Shown here in pieces: positions 41,705-50,751 of a DNA stretch of 64,000 nt. Location of the stretch: positions 155,999 through 219,998 of the forward strand of contig NZ_BMVL01000012.1 of the NCBI RefSeq assembly GCF_014650695.1, written 5' to 3'. The notes under the pieces are model-generated. The model had not been told where the DNA came from, searched no databases, and worked only from the letters and a program-made list of their open reading frames with translations. The translations under genes were made by a program, and so were the position numbers. Source of the stretch: Streptomyces avidinii. Its GTDB lineage: Bacteria; Actinomycetota; Actinomycetes; Streptomycetales; Streptomycetaceae. Every line of letters starts with the position of its first letter. Position 1 is the first letter of the stretch.

Positions 41705-42394
41705 GTGCTGCGTACCGCTCTCGTCACCGGCGTGACTCTCGTCGCGGCCCTGCTCCCGCACGGCCCCGCGCCCCTGCCCGCCCGTCTCGCCGACACCGGG
41801 GGCGGCAGTCAGCTGATCACCGCCGTCGCGCCCGCGCCCGGATCCACCACCGGCCGGGTGATCTGGTGGGAGCGGTGGGCGGGGCGCTGGCACGAGGCGG
41901 GGAGCGCTCCCGCCCGCTTCGGCGCGAACGGCCTCACCGAGGGGACGACCCGGACCCAGGGCACCAACACCACGCCCACGGGCCTGTACGAACTTCCCTA
42001 CGCCTTCGGGATCCGCCGGGCACCGGCCGGCACGGGCCCCGCGTACCGGCGGGTGAGCGCCGACTCCTGGTGGTGCCAGGACAACGCGTCCGCCCAGTAC
42101 AACCGCTGGGTCGAGCCGCTGCCGGCGGACTGCGCGCCGGGCGAGGCCGAGCACCTGGTGACGTACGAGAAGCAGTACGCGCACGCGCTGGTCATCGGCT
42201 TCAACTACGACCGGCCCGTGCGCGGCCGGGGCGCCGGGATCTTCCTGCACGTCAACGGCAAGGGCGCGACGGCCGGTTGCGTGTCCGTGCCGGAGCGGGC
42301 CATGCGGGCGATCCTGCGCTGGGCGGACCCGGGCCGGCGCCCGCACATCGCGATCGGCACGGAGTCCGGGGACCTGGCCGTGACCCGGTACTGA
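41705..42394 (+). CDS. Secreted L,D-transpeptidase (YkuD) domain protein
   Basis: A 229-aa exported enzyme of the cell envelope. The first about 25 residues form a short Sec signal (MLRTALVTGVTLVAALLPHG). The YkuD catalytic site is complete: H182 in GIFLHVNGKG and C192 in ATAGCVSVPE, matching HxxNGKGxxxGC, used for 3-3 peptidoglycan crosslinks or L,D-carboxypeptidase reactions. Upstream of the catalytic core are TPTGLYELPYAFGI and YNRWVEP segments of the same fold. No separate peptidoglycan-binding domain is present. GTG 41705 is the start. The gene ends at a bidirectional hairpin facing argR. Confidence 0.9.
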   Translation: MLRTALVTGVTLVAALLPHGPAPLPARLADTGGGSQLITAVAPAPGSTTGRVIWWERWAGRWHEAGSAPARFGANGLTEGTTRTQGTNTTPTGLYELPYAFGIRRAPAGTGPAYRRVSADSWWCQDNASAQYNRWVEPLPADCAPGEAEHLVTYEKQYAHALVIGFNYDRPVRGRGAGIFLHVNGKGATAGCVSVPERAMRAILRWADPGRRPHIAIGTESGDLAVTRY

Positions 42395-42401
42395 GCCGGG
42401 G

Positions 42402-42431
42402 CCCTGCCGGATCCTGCCGGATCCGGCAGGG
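42402..42431. terminator. Bidirectional terminator between the L,D-transpeptidase gene and argR
   Basis: An 11-bp perfect inverted repeat, CCCTGCCGGAT / ATCCGGCAGGG, with an eight-base loop, seven bases after each of the two convergent stop codons. Confidence 0.75.
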
Positions 42432-42438
42432 ACAGCCC

Positions 42439-42975
42439 TCAGCTCTCCTTCTGCGCCAGACGCAGCAGGTGGTCGGCGAGGGCCTGACCGCCCGCCGGAT
42501 CCCGGCTGATCAGCATCAGGGTGTCGTCGCCCGCGATGGTGCCGAGGATGGCACGGAGTTCGGCCTGGTCGATCGCCGAGGCGAGGAACTGCGCGGCACC
42601 CGGCGGGGTGCGCAGGACCACGAGGTTGGCGGAGGCCTCCGCCGAGATCAGCAGCTCCCCGGAGAGGCGCCGCATGCGCTCCTCCTTCGCGGACTCGCCG
42701 AGCGGGGCCTGCGGGGTGCGGAAGCCGCCCTCGCTGGGTACCGCGTAGATCAGCTCGCCGCCGGTGTTGCGGATCTTCACCGCGCCCAGCTCGTCGAGGT
42801 CGCGCGAGAGCGTCGCCTGGGTGACGCTCAGCCCGTCGTCGGCGAGCAGCTTGGCCAGCTGGCTCTGGGAGCGGACCGGCTGCCGGTTGAGGATGTCCAC
42901 GATCCGGCGGTGACGCGCGGTGCGGGTCTGCGGGACGGCCTGGCCGCCTTGCTCGTTGTCCTGCGCCTGACTCAT
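42439..42975 (-). CDS. argR: Arginine repressor
   Basis: A 178-aa ArgR/AhrC-type repressor. The N-terminal winged helix-turn-helix (about 20-75: ARHRRIVDILNRQPVRSQSQLAKLLADDGL...TLSRDLDELG) binds ARG boxes; the C-terminal hexamerisation and arginine-binding domain includes the conserved GTIAGDDTLMLI with the Asp pair that contacts arginine. ATG 42975 lies seven bases after the argD stop; the frame extends earlier but overlaps argD. It is the last gene of argC-J-B-D-R, so the repressor is made with the pathway it controls. Candidate target boxes lie upstream of argC and argG. Confidence 0.96.
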   Translation of the reverse strand: MSQAQDNEQGGQAVPQTRTARHRRIVDILNRQPVRSQSQLAKLLADDGLSVTQATLSRDLDELGAVKIRNTGGELIYAVPSEGGFRTPQAPLGESAKEERMRRLSGELLISAEASANLVVLRTPPGAAQFLASAIDQAELRAILGTIAGDDTLMLISRDPAGGQALADHLLRLAQKES

Positions 42976-42982
42976 CGTCGTC

Positions 42983-44188
42983 TCATTCTCCGGATCCGTC
43001 CCCGCCTGCTGCGTCAAGGATGCCGGGCAGGGCCCGGACGAACGCGTCCGCCTCGGCCTCGGTGAGTACGTACGGGGGCATGAGCCGTACGACGTCGGGG
43101 GCGGGCGCGTTGACCAGGAAGCCGGCGTCCTGAGCCGCCTGCTGCACCTGGGCGGCGAGCGGCTCGGTCAGCACGATACCCAGCAGTAGTCCCGAGCCCC
43201 GGACGTGGGAGACCAGGGCGTGGCCCGCGGCCTCGATCCCGGAGCGCAGCCGCTCCCCGCGGGCCTTGACCTGGTCGAGCAGCCCGCCCGTGGCGATCGT
43301 GTCGATCACCGCGAGGCCGGCGGCACAGGCGACCGGGTTCCCGCCGAAGGTGGTGCCGTGCTGGCCCGGCCGGAGCAGGTCGGCCACGGGGCCGAAGGCG
43401 GCCACCGCGCCGATGGGCAGACCGCCGCCCAGCCCCTTGGCGAGGGTGACGATGTCGGGCTCGACGTCCTCGTGGGCCTGGTGCTCGAACCACTGGCCGC
43501 ACCGGCCGATGCCGGTCTGGACCTCGTCGAGGACGAGCAGGGTGCCGGTGGCGCGGGTGATCTCGCGGGCGGCCGTCAGGTACCCGGCGGGGGGCACGAC
43601 GACGCCGTTCTCGCCCTGGATGGGCTCGATGACGACGAGCGCGGTCTCCTCGGTGACGGCGGCCCGCAGGGCCTCCACGTCACCGAACGGGACGTGCGTG
43701 ACATCGCCCGGCAGCGGCCGGAAGGGCTCCTGCTTCTTGGGCTGGCCGGTGAGCGCGAGGGCGCCCATGGTCCGGCCGTGGAAGCCGCCGTCGGTCGCGA
43801 CCATGTGGGTCCGCCCGGTCAGCCGACCGATCTTGAAGGCGGCTTCGATGGACTCGGCGCCCGAGTTGCAGAAGAAGACCTTGCCGGGGCGGCCGAAGAG
43901 CTGGAGCAGCCGCTCGCCGAGCGCGACGACCGGCTCGGAGATGAAGAGGTTCGAGACGTGGCCGAGCGTGGAGATCTGCTCGGTCACGGCCGCCACGATC
44001 GCCGGGTGGGCGTGGCCGAGGGCGTTGACCGCGATGCCGCCGACGAAGTCGGTGTACTGCTTGCCGTCGGCGTCCCAGACCTGGGCGCCCTCGCCGCGCA
44101 CGAGCGCGACCGCGGGGGTGCCGTAGTTGTCGGTCAGCGCTTCCCGCCAGCGCGCGCCGTACTCCTGGTTGCCGGTGCCCTTCGTCAT
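42983..44188 (-). CDS. argD: Acetylornithine aminotransferase
   Basis: A 401-aa PLP enzyme that converts N-acetylglutamate semialdehyde to N-acetylornithine. Class III aminotransferase motifs: FVGGIAVNALGHAHP, FFCNSGAESIEAA, LVLDEVQTGIGR (PLP-binding Asp) and the Schiff-base lysine in LAKGLGGG (K251), then TTFGGNPVAC. ATG 44188 overlaps the argB TGA by four bases. In many bacteria the same protein also acts on succinyldiaminopimelate. The operon order argC-J-B-D is kept, and the enzyme is followed by argR. Confidence 0.96.
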   Translation of the reverse strand: MTKGTGNQEYGARWREALTDNYGTPAVALVRGEGAQVWDADGKQYTDFVGGIAVNALGHAHPAIVAAVTEQISTLGHVSNLFISEPVVALGERLLQLFGRPGKVFFCNSGAESIEAAFKIGRLTGRTHMVATDGGFHGRTMGALALTGQPKKQEPFRPLPGDVTHVPFGDVEALRAAVTEETALVVIEPIQGENGVVVPPAGYLTAAREITRATGTLLVLDEVQTGIGRCGQWFEHQAHEDVEPDIVTLAKGLGGGLPIGAVAAFGPVADLLRPGQHGTTFGGNPVACAAGLAVIDTIATGGLLDQVKARGERLRSGIEAAGHALVSHVRGSGLLLGIVLTEPLAAQVQQAAQDAGFLVNAPAPDVVRLMPPYVLTEAEADAFVRALPGILDAAGGDGSGE

Positions 44189-45129
44189 TCTGTTCCCCCT
44201 GACTGGTGGTCGGGCACGACCATCGTGCCGATGCCGGAGTCCGTGAAGATCTCCAGCAGGATCGAGTGCTGGACCCGTCCGTCGAGCACGCGGGCGGTGT
44301 TCACGCCGTTGCGTACGGCGTGCAGGCAGCCCTCCATCTTGGGCACCATGCCGCTGGACAGCTCGGGCAGCAGCTTCTCCAGCTCGCTGACGGTGAGCTT
44401 GCTGATGACCTCGTCGCTGTTCGGCCAGTCCGCGTACAGGCCTTCGACGTCGGTGAGGACCATCAGCGTCTCGGCGCCGAGCGCGGCCGCCAGCGCCGCG
44501 GCCGCCGTGTCGGCGTTGACGTTGTAGACGTGGTGGTCGTCGGCGCTGCCCGCGATGGAGGAGATGACCGGGATCCGGCCGTCCGCCAGCAGGGCCTCGA
44601 TCGCGCCGGTGTCGATGGAGGTGATCTCCCCGACCCGGCCGATGTCGATGACCTCGCCGCCGATCTCCGGGCTGTGCTTGGTCGCGATGATGGTGCGGGC
44701 GTCCTCGCCGGTCATGCCGACCGCGAGCGGCCCGTGCTGGTTGAGCAGTCCGACCAGCTCGCGCTGGACGTGGCCCGCCAGGACCATGCGTACGACGTCC
44801 ATGGCCTCCGGGGTGGTCACGCGCAGGCCGGCCTTGAACTCGCTGACCAGGCCCTGCTTGTCGAGCTGGGCGTTGATCTGGGGGCCGCCGCCGTGCACGA
44901 CGACCGGCTTGAGGCCGGCCTGCCGCAGGAAGACCACGTCCTGGGCGAAGGCCGCCTTGAGGTCCTCGTCGATCATGGCGTTGCCGCCGAACTTGATGAC
45001 GACGATCTTGCCGTTGTGGCGGGTGAGCCACGGCAGGGCCTCGATGAGGATCTGCGCCTTGGGCAGGGCGGTGTGCTTGCGGGCGGTGCCGCCGGAGGTG
45101 CCGGGCTGGCCGGCCTTCTCGTCGCTCAT
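44185..45129 (-). CDS. argB: Acetylglutamate kinase
   Basis: A 314-aa kinase that phosphorylates N-acetylglutamate, usually the arginine-feedback-controlled step. The amino-acid-kinase fold shows VVIKFGGNAM, VVVHGGGPQINAQL, and NVNADTAAAALAAALGAETLMVLTDVEGLY motifs. The N-terminal extension of about 30 residues includes a helix (PKAQILIEALPWLTRHNGK), which in arginine-inhibitable enzymes mediates hexamer formation; this supports feedback inhibition by arginine. ATG 45129 overlaps the argJ stop by four bases. Confidence 0.96.
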   Translation of the reverse strand: MSDEKAGQPGTSGGTARKHTALPKAQILIEALPWLTRHNGKIVVIKFGGNAMIDEDLKAAFAQDVVFLRQAGLKPVVVHGGGPQINAQLDKQGLVSEFKAGLRVTTPEAMDVVRMVLAGHVQRELVGLLNQHGPLAVGMTGEDARTIIATKHSPEIGGEVIDIGRVGEITSIDTGAIEALLADGRIPVISSIAGSADDHHVYNVNADTAAAALAAALGAETLMVLTDVEGLYADWPNSDEVISKLTVSELEKLLPELSSGMVPKMEGCLHAVRNGVNTARVLDGRVQHSILLEIFTDSGIGTMVVPDHQSGGTE

Positions 45130-46283
45130 GAGGAGTACGCGCTGTTCTCGTGGACGTAGTCGGCGGTCAGGTCGTTGGCCCAGATGACGGCGGATTCGCT
45201 GCCGTTGGCGAGGTCGGCGGTGATGCGGACCTCGCGGTCCTTCATCGAGACCAGGTCGCGGTCCTCGCCGACCGATCCGTTCCTGCAGACCCAGATGCCG
45301 TTGATGGCGACGTTCAGCCGGTCGGGGTCGAAGCCGGCCTCGGTCGTGCCGATCGCGGAGAGCACCCGGCCCCAGTTCGGGTCCTCGCCGTGGATGGCGC
45401 ACTTGAGCAGGTTGTTGCGGGCGATGGAGCGGCCGACCTCGACCGCGTCGTCCTCGCTCGCCGCGCCGATGACCTCGATGCGGATGTCCTTGCTGGCGCC
45501 CTCGGCATCGCCGATGAGCTGGCGGGCCAGGTCGTCGCAGACCGTGCGCACGGCCTCGGCGAATTCCTCGTACGCCGGCACCTGGCCGGAGGCACCGGAG
45601 GCGAGCAGCAGCACGGTGTCGTTGGTCGACATGCAACCGTCGGAGTCGACCCGGTCGAAGGTGGTGCGGGTGGCGGCACGCAGCGCCTTGTCCAGGGTGG
45701 CGCTGTCCAGGTCGGCGTCGGTGGTGATGACGACGAGCATGGTGGCGAGGCCCGGGGCGAGCATGCCCGCGCCCTTGGCCATGCCGCCGACGGTCCAGCC
45801 GGCCCGGGAGGCGGTGGCCGTCTTGTGGACGGTGTCGGTGGTCTTGATGGCGATGGCGGCGGCCTCGCCGCCGTCCGCGGACAGGGCGGCGGCTGCGGTC
45901 TCGACGCCGGGGAGCAGCTTGTCCATGGGGAGCAGGACGCCGATCAGGCCGGTGGAGGCGACCGCGATCTCCCCGGCGTTGGAGTCGCCGCCGAGGACCT
46001 GCGCGACCTTCTCCGCCGTGGCGTGGGTGTCCTGGAAGCCCTTGGGGCCGGTGCAGGCGTTGGCGCCACCGGAGTTGAGGACGACCGCGCTGACCGTCCC
46101 GCCCCGCAGGACCTGCTCGGACCAGTGCACGGGGGCGGCCTTGACGCGGTTGGAGGTGAACACGCCCGCGGCGGCCAGACGCGGCCCGTTGTTGACCACC
46201 AGGGCCAGGTCGGGGTTGCCGTTGGCCTTGATTCCGGCGGCGATGCCGGCTGCCGTGAATCCCTGTGCTGCCGTGACACTCAC
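45126..46283 (-). CDS. argJ: Bifunctional ornithine acetyltransferase / N-acetylglutamate synthase
   Basis: A 385-aa precursor that self-cleaves into alpha and beta chains. The cleavage site is before T181 in the GMLAPGLATML segment (between Ala and Thr), which then becomes the N-terminal nucleophile. It recycles the acetyl group from acetylornithine to glutamate. Other conserved parts are SNRVKAAPVHWS, VLNSGGANACTG, AVASTGLIGVLLPMDKL and NTNDTV-like CMSTNDTV. GTG 46283 overlaps the argC stop by four bases. Whether it also uses acetyl-CoA cannot be read directly. Confidence 0.96.
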   Translation of the reverse strand: MSVTAAQGFTAAGIAAGIKANGNPDLALVVNNGPRLAAAGVFTSNRVKAAPVHWSEQVLRGGTVSAVVLNSGGANACTGPKGFQDTHATAEKVAQVLGGDSNAGEIAVASTGLIGVLLPMDKLLPGVETAAAALSADGGEAAAIAIKTTDTVHKTATASRAGWTVGGMAKGAGMLAPGLATMLVVITTDADLDSATLDKALRAATRTTFDRVDSDGCMSTNDTVLLLASGASGQVPAYEEFAEAVRTVCDDLARQLIGDAEGASKDIRIEVIGAASEDDAVEVGRSIARNNLLKCAIHGEDPNWGRVLSAIGTTEAGFDPDRLNVAINGIWVCRNGSVGEDRDLVSMKDREVRITADLANGSESAVIWANDLTADYVHENSAYSS

Positions 46284-47308
46284 GGTGCGACTCCGATCGT
46301 CGAAAGCCCGAGCTGCTCGGGGAGCCCGAGGGCGATGTTCATGCTCTGCACCGCGCCGCCGGCGGTGCCCTTGGTCAGGTTGTCGATGGCGCTGACGGCG
46401 ATGATCCGCCCGGCGGACTCGTCGTAGGCGACCTGGACGTGGACCGCGTTGGAACCGTGGACGGATTTGGTGGACGGCATCCGGCCCTCGGGCAGCAGGT
46501 GCACGAAGGGTTCGTCGGCGTACGCCTTCTCGTAGGCGGCGCGCAGCGATTCGGCGGTGGTGCCGGGGAGCGCCTTGGCCGAGCAGGTGGCGAGGATCCC
46601 GCGGGCCATGGGCACGAGGGTCGGCGTGAACGAGACGCGGACGCGCTCTCCCGCGAGCGGGCTCAGGTTCTGCACCATCTCGGGCGTGTGGCGGTGTCCG
46701 CCGCCCACGCCGTAGGGGGTCACCGAGCCCATCACCTCGGCGCCGAGCAGGTGCGGCTTGAGGGCCTTGCCCGCGCCGGAGGTTCCGGTGGCGGCGACGA
46801 TCACGGCCTCGGGCTCGGCGAGGCCGCCCTGATAGGCGGGGAAGAGCGCGAGGGAGACGGCGGTGGGGAAGCAGCCGGGGACGGCGATGCGCTTGGTGCC
46901 CGCCAGTGCCTCGCGGGCGCCGGGCAGTTCGGGGAGCCCGTACGGCCAGGTACCGGCGTGCGGGGCGCCGTAGAAGGCGTCCCAGTCGGCCGAGTCCTTG
47001 AGCCGGTGGTCGGCGCCCATGTCGACGACGAGGACCTCGTCGCCGAGCTCGGCGGCCACGGCGGCGGACTGGCCGTGCGGGAGGGCGAGGAAGACGACAT
47101 CGTGGCCGGCGAGGACCTCGGGGGTGGTCGCCTCCAGGGTGCGTCCCGCGAGCGGCACGAGGTGGGGTTGCAGGGAACCGAGGAGCTGTCCGGCGTTGGA
47201 GTTGCCCGTCAGGGCGCCGATCTCGACCTCGGGGTGCGAGAGCAGGAGGCGCAGGGCTTCTCCGCCCGCGTACCCGCTCGCTCCGGCCACCGCTACACGT
47301 ACCACCAT
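46280..47308 (-). CDS. argC: N-acetyl-gamma-glutamyl-phosphate reductase
   Basis: A 342-aa NADPH-dependent reductase, first gene of the argC-J-B-D-R operon. The Rossmann part begins VRVAVAGASGYAGGEALRLL; the active-site cysteine is C146 in VPGCFPTAVSLAL, and the conserved HRHTPEM segment follows. ATG 47308 has GAGGAGGG upstream. The 50 bases before the start contain AT-rich ARG-box-like half-sites, so this is the main regulated promoter of the operon. Confidence 0.96.
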   Translation of the reverse strand: MVVRVAVAGASGYAGGEALRLLLSHPEVEIGALTGNSNAGQLLGSLQPHLVPLAGRTLEATTPEVLAGHDVVFLALPHGQSAAVAAELGDEVLVVDMGADHRLKDSADWDAFYGAPHAGTWPYGLPELPGAREALAGTKRIAVPGCFPTAVSLALFPAYQGGLAEPEAVIVAATGTSGAGKALKPHLLGAEVMGSVTPYGVGGGHRHTPEMVQNLSPLAGERVRVSFTPTLVPMARGILATCSAKALPGTTAESLRAAYEKAYADEPFVHLLPEGRMPSTKSVHGSNAVHVQVAYDESAGRIIAVSAIDNLTKGTAGGAVQSMNIALGLPEQLGLSTIGVAP

Positions 47309-47327
47309 CGGACCCTCCTCATCGATG

Positions 47328-47366
47328 GCATGACTATACGTACTTACGCACGTTTATGCAATGCAC
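47328..47366 (-). promoter_or_regulatory. Candidate tandem ARG boxes upstream of argC
   Basis: The AT-rich 39-base segment holds repeated GCAT/TATGC-type half-sites (GCATGACTATACG and CGTTTATGCAATGCAC), starting 19 bases before the argC start. It is where the ArgR repressor would be expected to bind. Confidence 0.6.
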
Positions 47367-47538
47367 TTGATCGCGGCGGGAGGGGCTCGCCGAAGAAGCG
47401 GGCGCTCGCGGCACCCGCAGGAAAATATGTAGCAGGAAAGAGTGCGCTCCGACGTCGATTCCGCCGCTTGCGCCGGTCCTGGCCCCCTCGACGAGACGGA
47501 TGTGGACCCCGGCTTGGATCGGACGGGACGACGCCCTC

Positions 47539-48114
47539 CTAGGCCGGGGCCTGCAGGGAGAGGTGCCAGCGGCCGGACCAGCCGGTGAGGGTCATCGTGG
47601 ACAGCGGCCGGACGTCCACGTTCCAGTAGGTCAGCGGGGGTGCCTTCAGCGCGTACACCAGGGCGGCCCGGACCACCGAGGGCTCCGCCACCGCCACGAT
47701 CGCGCCGCCGTCGTCGGCGGGCCGGGTGTCGAGCCAGCCGCCGATCCGGGAGATGAAGGCGAGCAGGGACTCGCCCCCGTGCGGGGCGGACCGCGGATCG
47801 CTGAGCCACAGCTCCACCGCCCCGGGCTCGTGGGCGGTGACCTCGGCCAGGGTCAGCCCCCGCCAGCGGCCCATGTCGCACTCGCGCAGCGCGGGCTGCG
47901 CGAGGGGCGCGTACCCGAGGGCCTCGCCCGTGGCGCGGCTGCGCGGGGTCGGCGAGCAGTAGCGCAGCTCGGCCGAGCCCAGGGGTACGAGGCCCCGGGC
48001 GGCGGACTCCACCGACCGCCAGCCGGCCCCGTCCAGCGGGCGGTCGTCGTCGAAGCGCTCGGCGAGCAGCGAGGAACTACGGGCTGCGGCAACGAGCGAA
48101 ACCCGAACATGCAT
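47539..48114 (-). CDS. Histidine phosphatase superfamily protein with missing catalytic histidines
   Basis: A 191-aa protein with the overall phosphoglycerate-mutase-like fold (RYCSPTPRSRATGEAL, the ECDMGRWRGLTL block and HGGESLLAFISR). The first catalytic motif, normally LVRHGET, reads LVAAARSSS, and the second, normally SHGG, reads AVAEPSVVR, so both catalytic histidines are absent. It is therefore likely a non-enzymatic member, perhaps a binding or regulatory protein. ATG 48114 is the first start. It follows the MocR-type gene on the same strand by 31 bases and may be cotranscribed with it. Confidence 0.8.
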   Translation of the reverse strand: MHVRVSLVAAARSSSLLAERFDDDRPLDGAGWRSVESAARGLVPLGSAELRYCSPTPRSRATGEALGYAPLAQPALRECDMGRWRGLTLAEVTAHEPGAVELWLSDPRSAPHGGESLLAFISRIGGWLDTRPADDGGAIVAVAEPSVVRAALVYALKAPPLTYWNVDVRPLSTMTLTGWSGRWHLSLQAPA

Positions 48115-48145
48115 GCGGTGATGGTGAGCCGCGTACCGCGTGCGG

Positions 48146-49589
48146 TCAAGCGCCCGGACCGAGGCCTTCGGCCAGGCCGGTGCGCAGCCGCTGGACCGCC
48201 TCGACCAGTTCGCCGGGGCCGGCGACCCCGGCGAAGCTCAGCCGGACGTACGGACCCGGCGGTTCGGCGCAGAAGTACGGGCGACCCGGAGCCACCGCCA
48301 CCCCGGCGCGCAGGGCCGCCGCGGCGAAGGCCGTGTCGTCGCCGCCCCCGGCCGGCCGTACCCACAACTGGTATCCGCCGGACGGCAGATGCGGAAGTTC
48401 CAGGGCGGGCAGCTCCCGCCGCAGGGCCCCCGCGAGCACCTCCCGCCGGTGGCGCAGTTCGGCGGCCACCGTCCGCAGGTGGCGCGGCCAGGCAGGCGCC
48501 CCGACCAGTTCCAGCGCGGCTTCCTGAAGCGGCCGGGGCACGAAGAAGCTGTCCACGATCTGGATGGCGCGCAGCCGGTCGACCACCGGGCCCCGGGCGG
48601 CCAGGGCGCCGACCCGCAGGCTGGGCGAGGTGGACTTGGTCAGCGACCGGACGTGCACCACCACCCCGTCCCCGTCCTCGGCGGCCAGGGTCGCGGGCAG
48701 CGGACCGGCGTCCTCGTGGGCCAGGGCCCGGGCGTAGTCGTCCTCGACCACGAAGGCCCCGGCGGCCCTCGCGATGCGCAGCACCTCGGCCCGCCGGCCC
48801 GGAGCCAGCACCGCACCGGTCGGGTTCTGGAACAGCGGCTGGCATACGAAGACCCGCGCGCCGGTCGCCTCGAAGGCGGCGGCGAGCAGCTCCGGCCGGA
48901 CGCCCTCGGCGTCCACCGGCACCGGCACGGGCCGACACCCGGAGGCCCGGGCGATGGCGAGCAGCCCGGGGTAGGTCGGGGACTCGACCAGGATCGGTGC
49001 CCCGGGCGGGGCGAGCGCCCGCAGGGCGGTGGCCAGCGCGCTCTGCCCGCCCGCGGTGATCAGCACGTCGGCGGCGACGAGCGCGCCGCCGATCTCCCGG
49101 GCGAACCAGTCGCGCAGCTCGGGCAGCCCCTCCAGGGGCGGCCGCCCCCAGGCCCCGGGCCGCCGCCCGGCCCGGGCCAGCGCGGCCGCCATGGCCCGCT
49201 CGGGCTGGAGGGAGGGGTGCAGGTAGCCGCCGTTGAGCTCGATCACCCCGGACGGCGGCGCGGCCAGGGAGCCCAGCACGCCGGTGGCGTCGACGGACCG
49301 GGGGACGATCTCCCCGGCCCCCTCGGCGCTGAGGGCGACCTCCTGCCAGGAGGTGTCACCGGTCGCGGGAGCCGCCGTACGCGGTGCGGCGCGGAAGACC
49401 CCGGCGCCGGGCCGGGTGACGACGAGGCCTTCGGCGGCGAGCTGGGCGAGGGCCCGGGAGACGGTGACGGGGCTGACGCGATAGCGCTCCACCAGGGCCC
49501 GACTCGACGGGAGCTTTCCACCTGTCGAGTAGCGGTTGAGCTCCGACCGCAGGGATTCAGCCAGCTCTGCCACACTGCTACGCTCATAC

Positions 49590-49591
<2 letters not shown>
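48146..49591 (-). CDS. MocR-type GntR regulator with aminotransferase domain
   Basis: A 481-aa PLP-dependent regulator. Residues about 1-70 are a GntR winged helix (SLRSELNRYSTGGKLPSSRALVERYRVSPVTVSRALAQLAAEGLV). Residues about 100-480 are an aminotransferase class I fold with ILVESPTYPGLL, CQPLFQNPTG, VVEDDYARAL and the Schiff-base lysine in VRSLTKSTSPSLRVG. Such proteins regulate a neighbouring gene by binding PLP or an aldimine; here the divergent EamA transporter is the evident target. The start ATG at 49591 overlaps the EamA start codon on the opposite strand, so both mRNAs probably lack normal leaders. Confidence 0.93.
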
Positions 49592-50495
<904 letters not shown>

Positions 50496-50552
50496 CCGTA
50501 CTACGCCCTAAACTGCTACCACCGGATCGGACCGCCACCAAGGAGGTCAGTT

Positions 50553-50750
50553 ATGCGCGCGACCGAGGGCGACCAGCTGGTGCAGCACGGCAGGATCGTC
50601 GGACAGCACGACAAGGTGGGCGAGATCACCCAGGTCCTGGGCGAGAACGGAACCCCCCCGTACCGGGTCCGTTTCGAGGACGGGCACGAGGCACTGATGG
50701 CTCCCGGGCCCGACTGCACGGTCCGCCACCCCGCAGAACCCGCTCACTGA
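50553..50750 (+). CDS. DUF1918 domain protein
   Basis: A 65-aa protein of the DUF1918 family: small SH3-like beta-barrel, with the characteristic GRIVGQHDKVGEI and YRVRFEDGHEAL segments. Function unknown. It has an exceptionally good ribosome binding site, AAGGAGGT at 50540-50547, five bases before ATG 50553, which suggests high expression. It lies between eamA and the convergent GHL10-family gene, whose stop is only one base away. Confidence 0.85.
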   Translation: MRATEGDQLVQHGRIVGQHDKVGEITQVLGENGTPPYRVRFEDGHEALMAPGPDCTVRHPAEPAH

Positions 50751-50751
50751 C

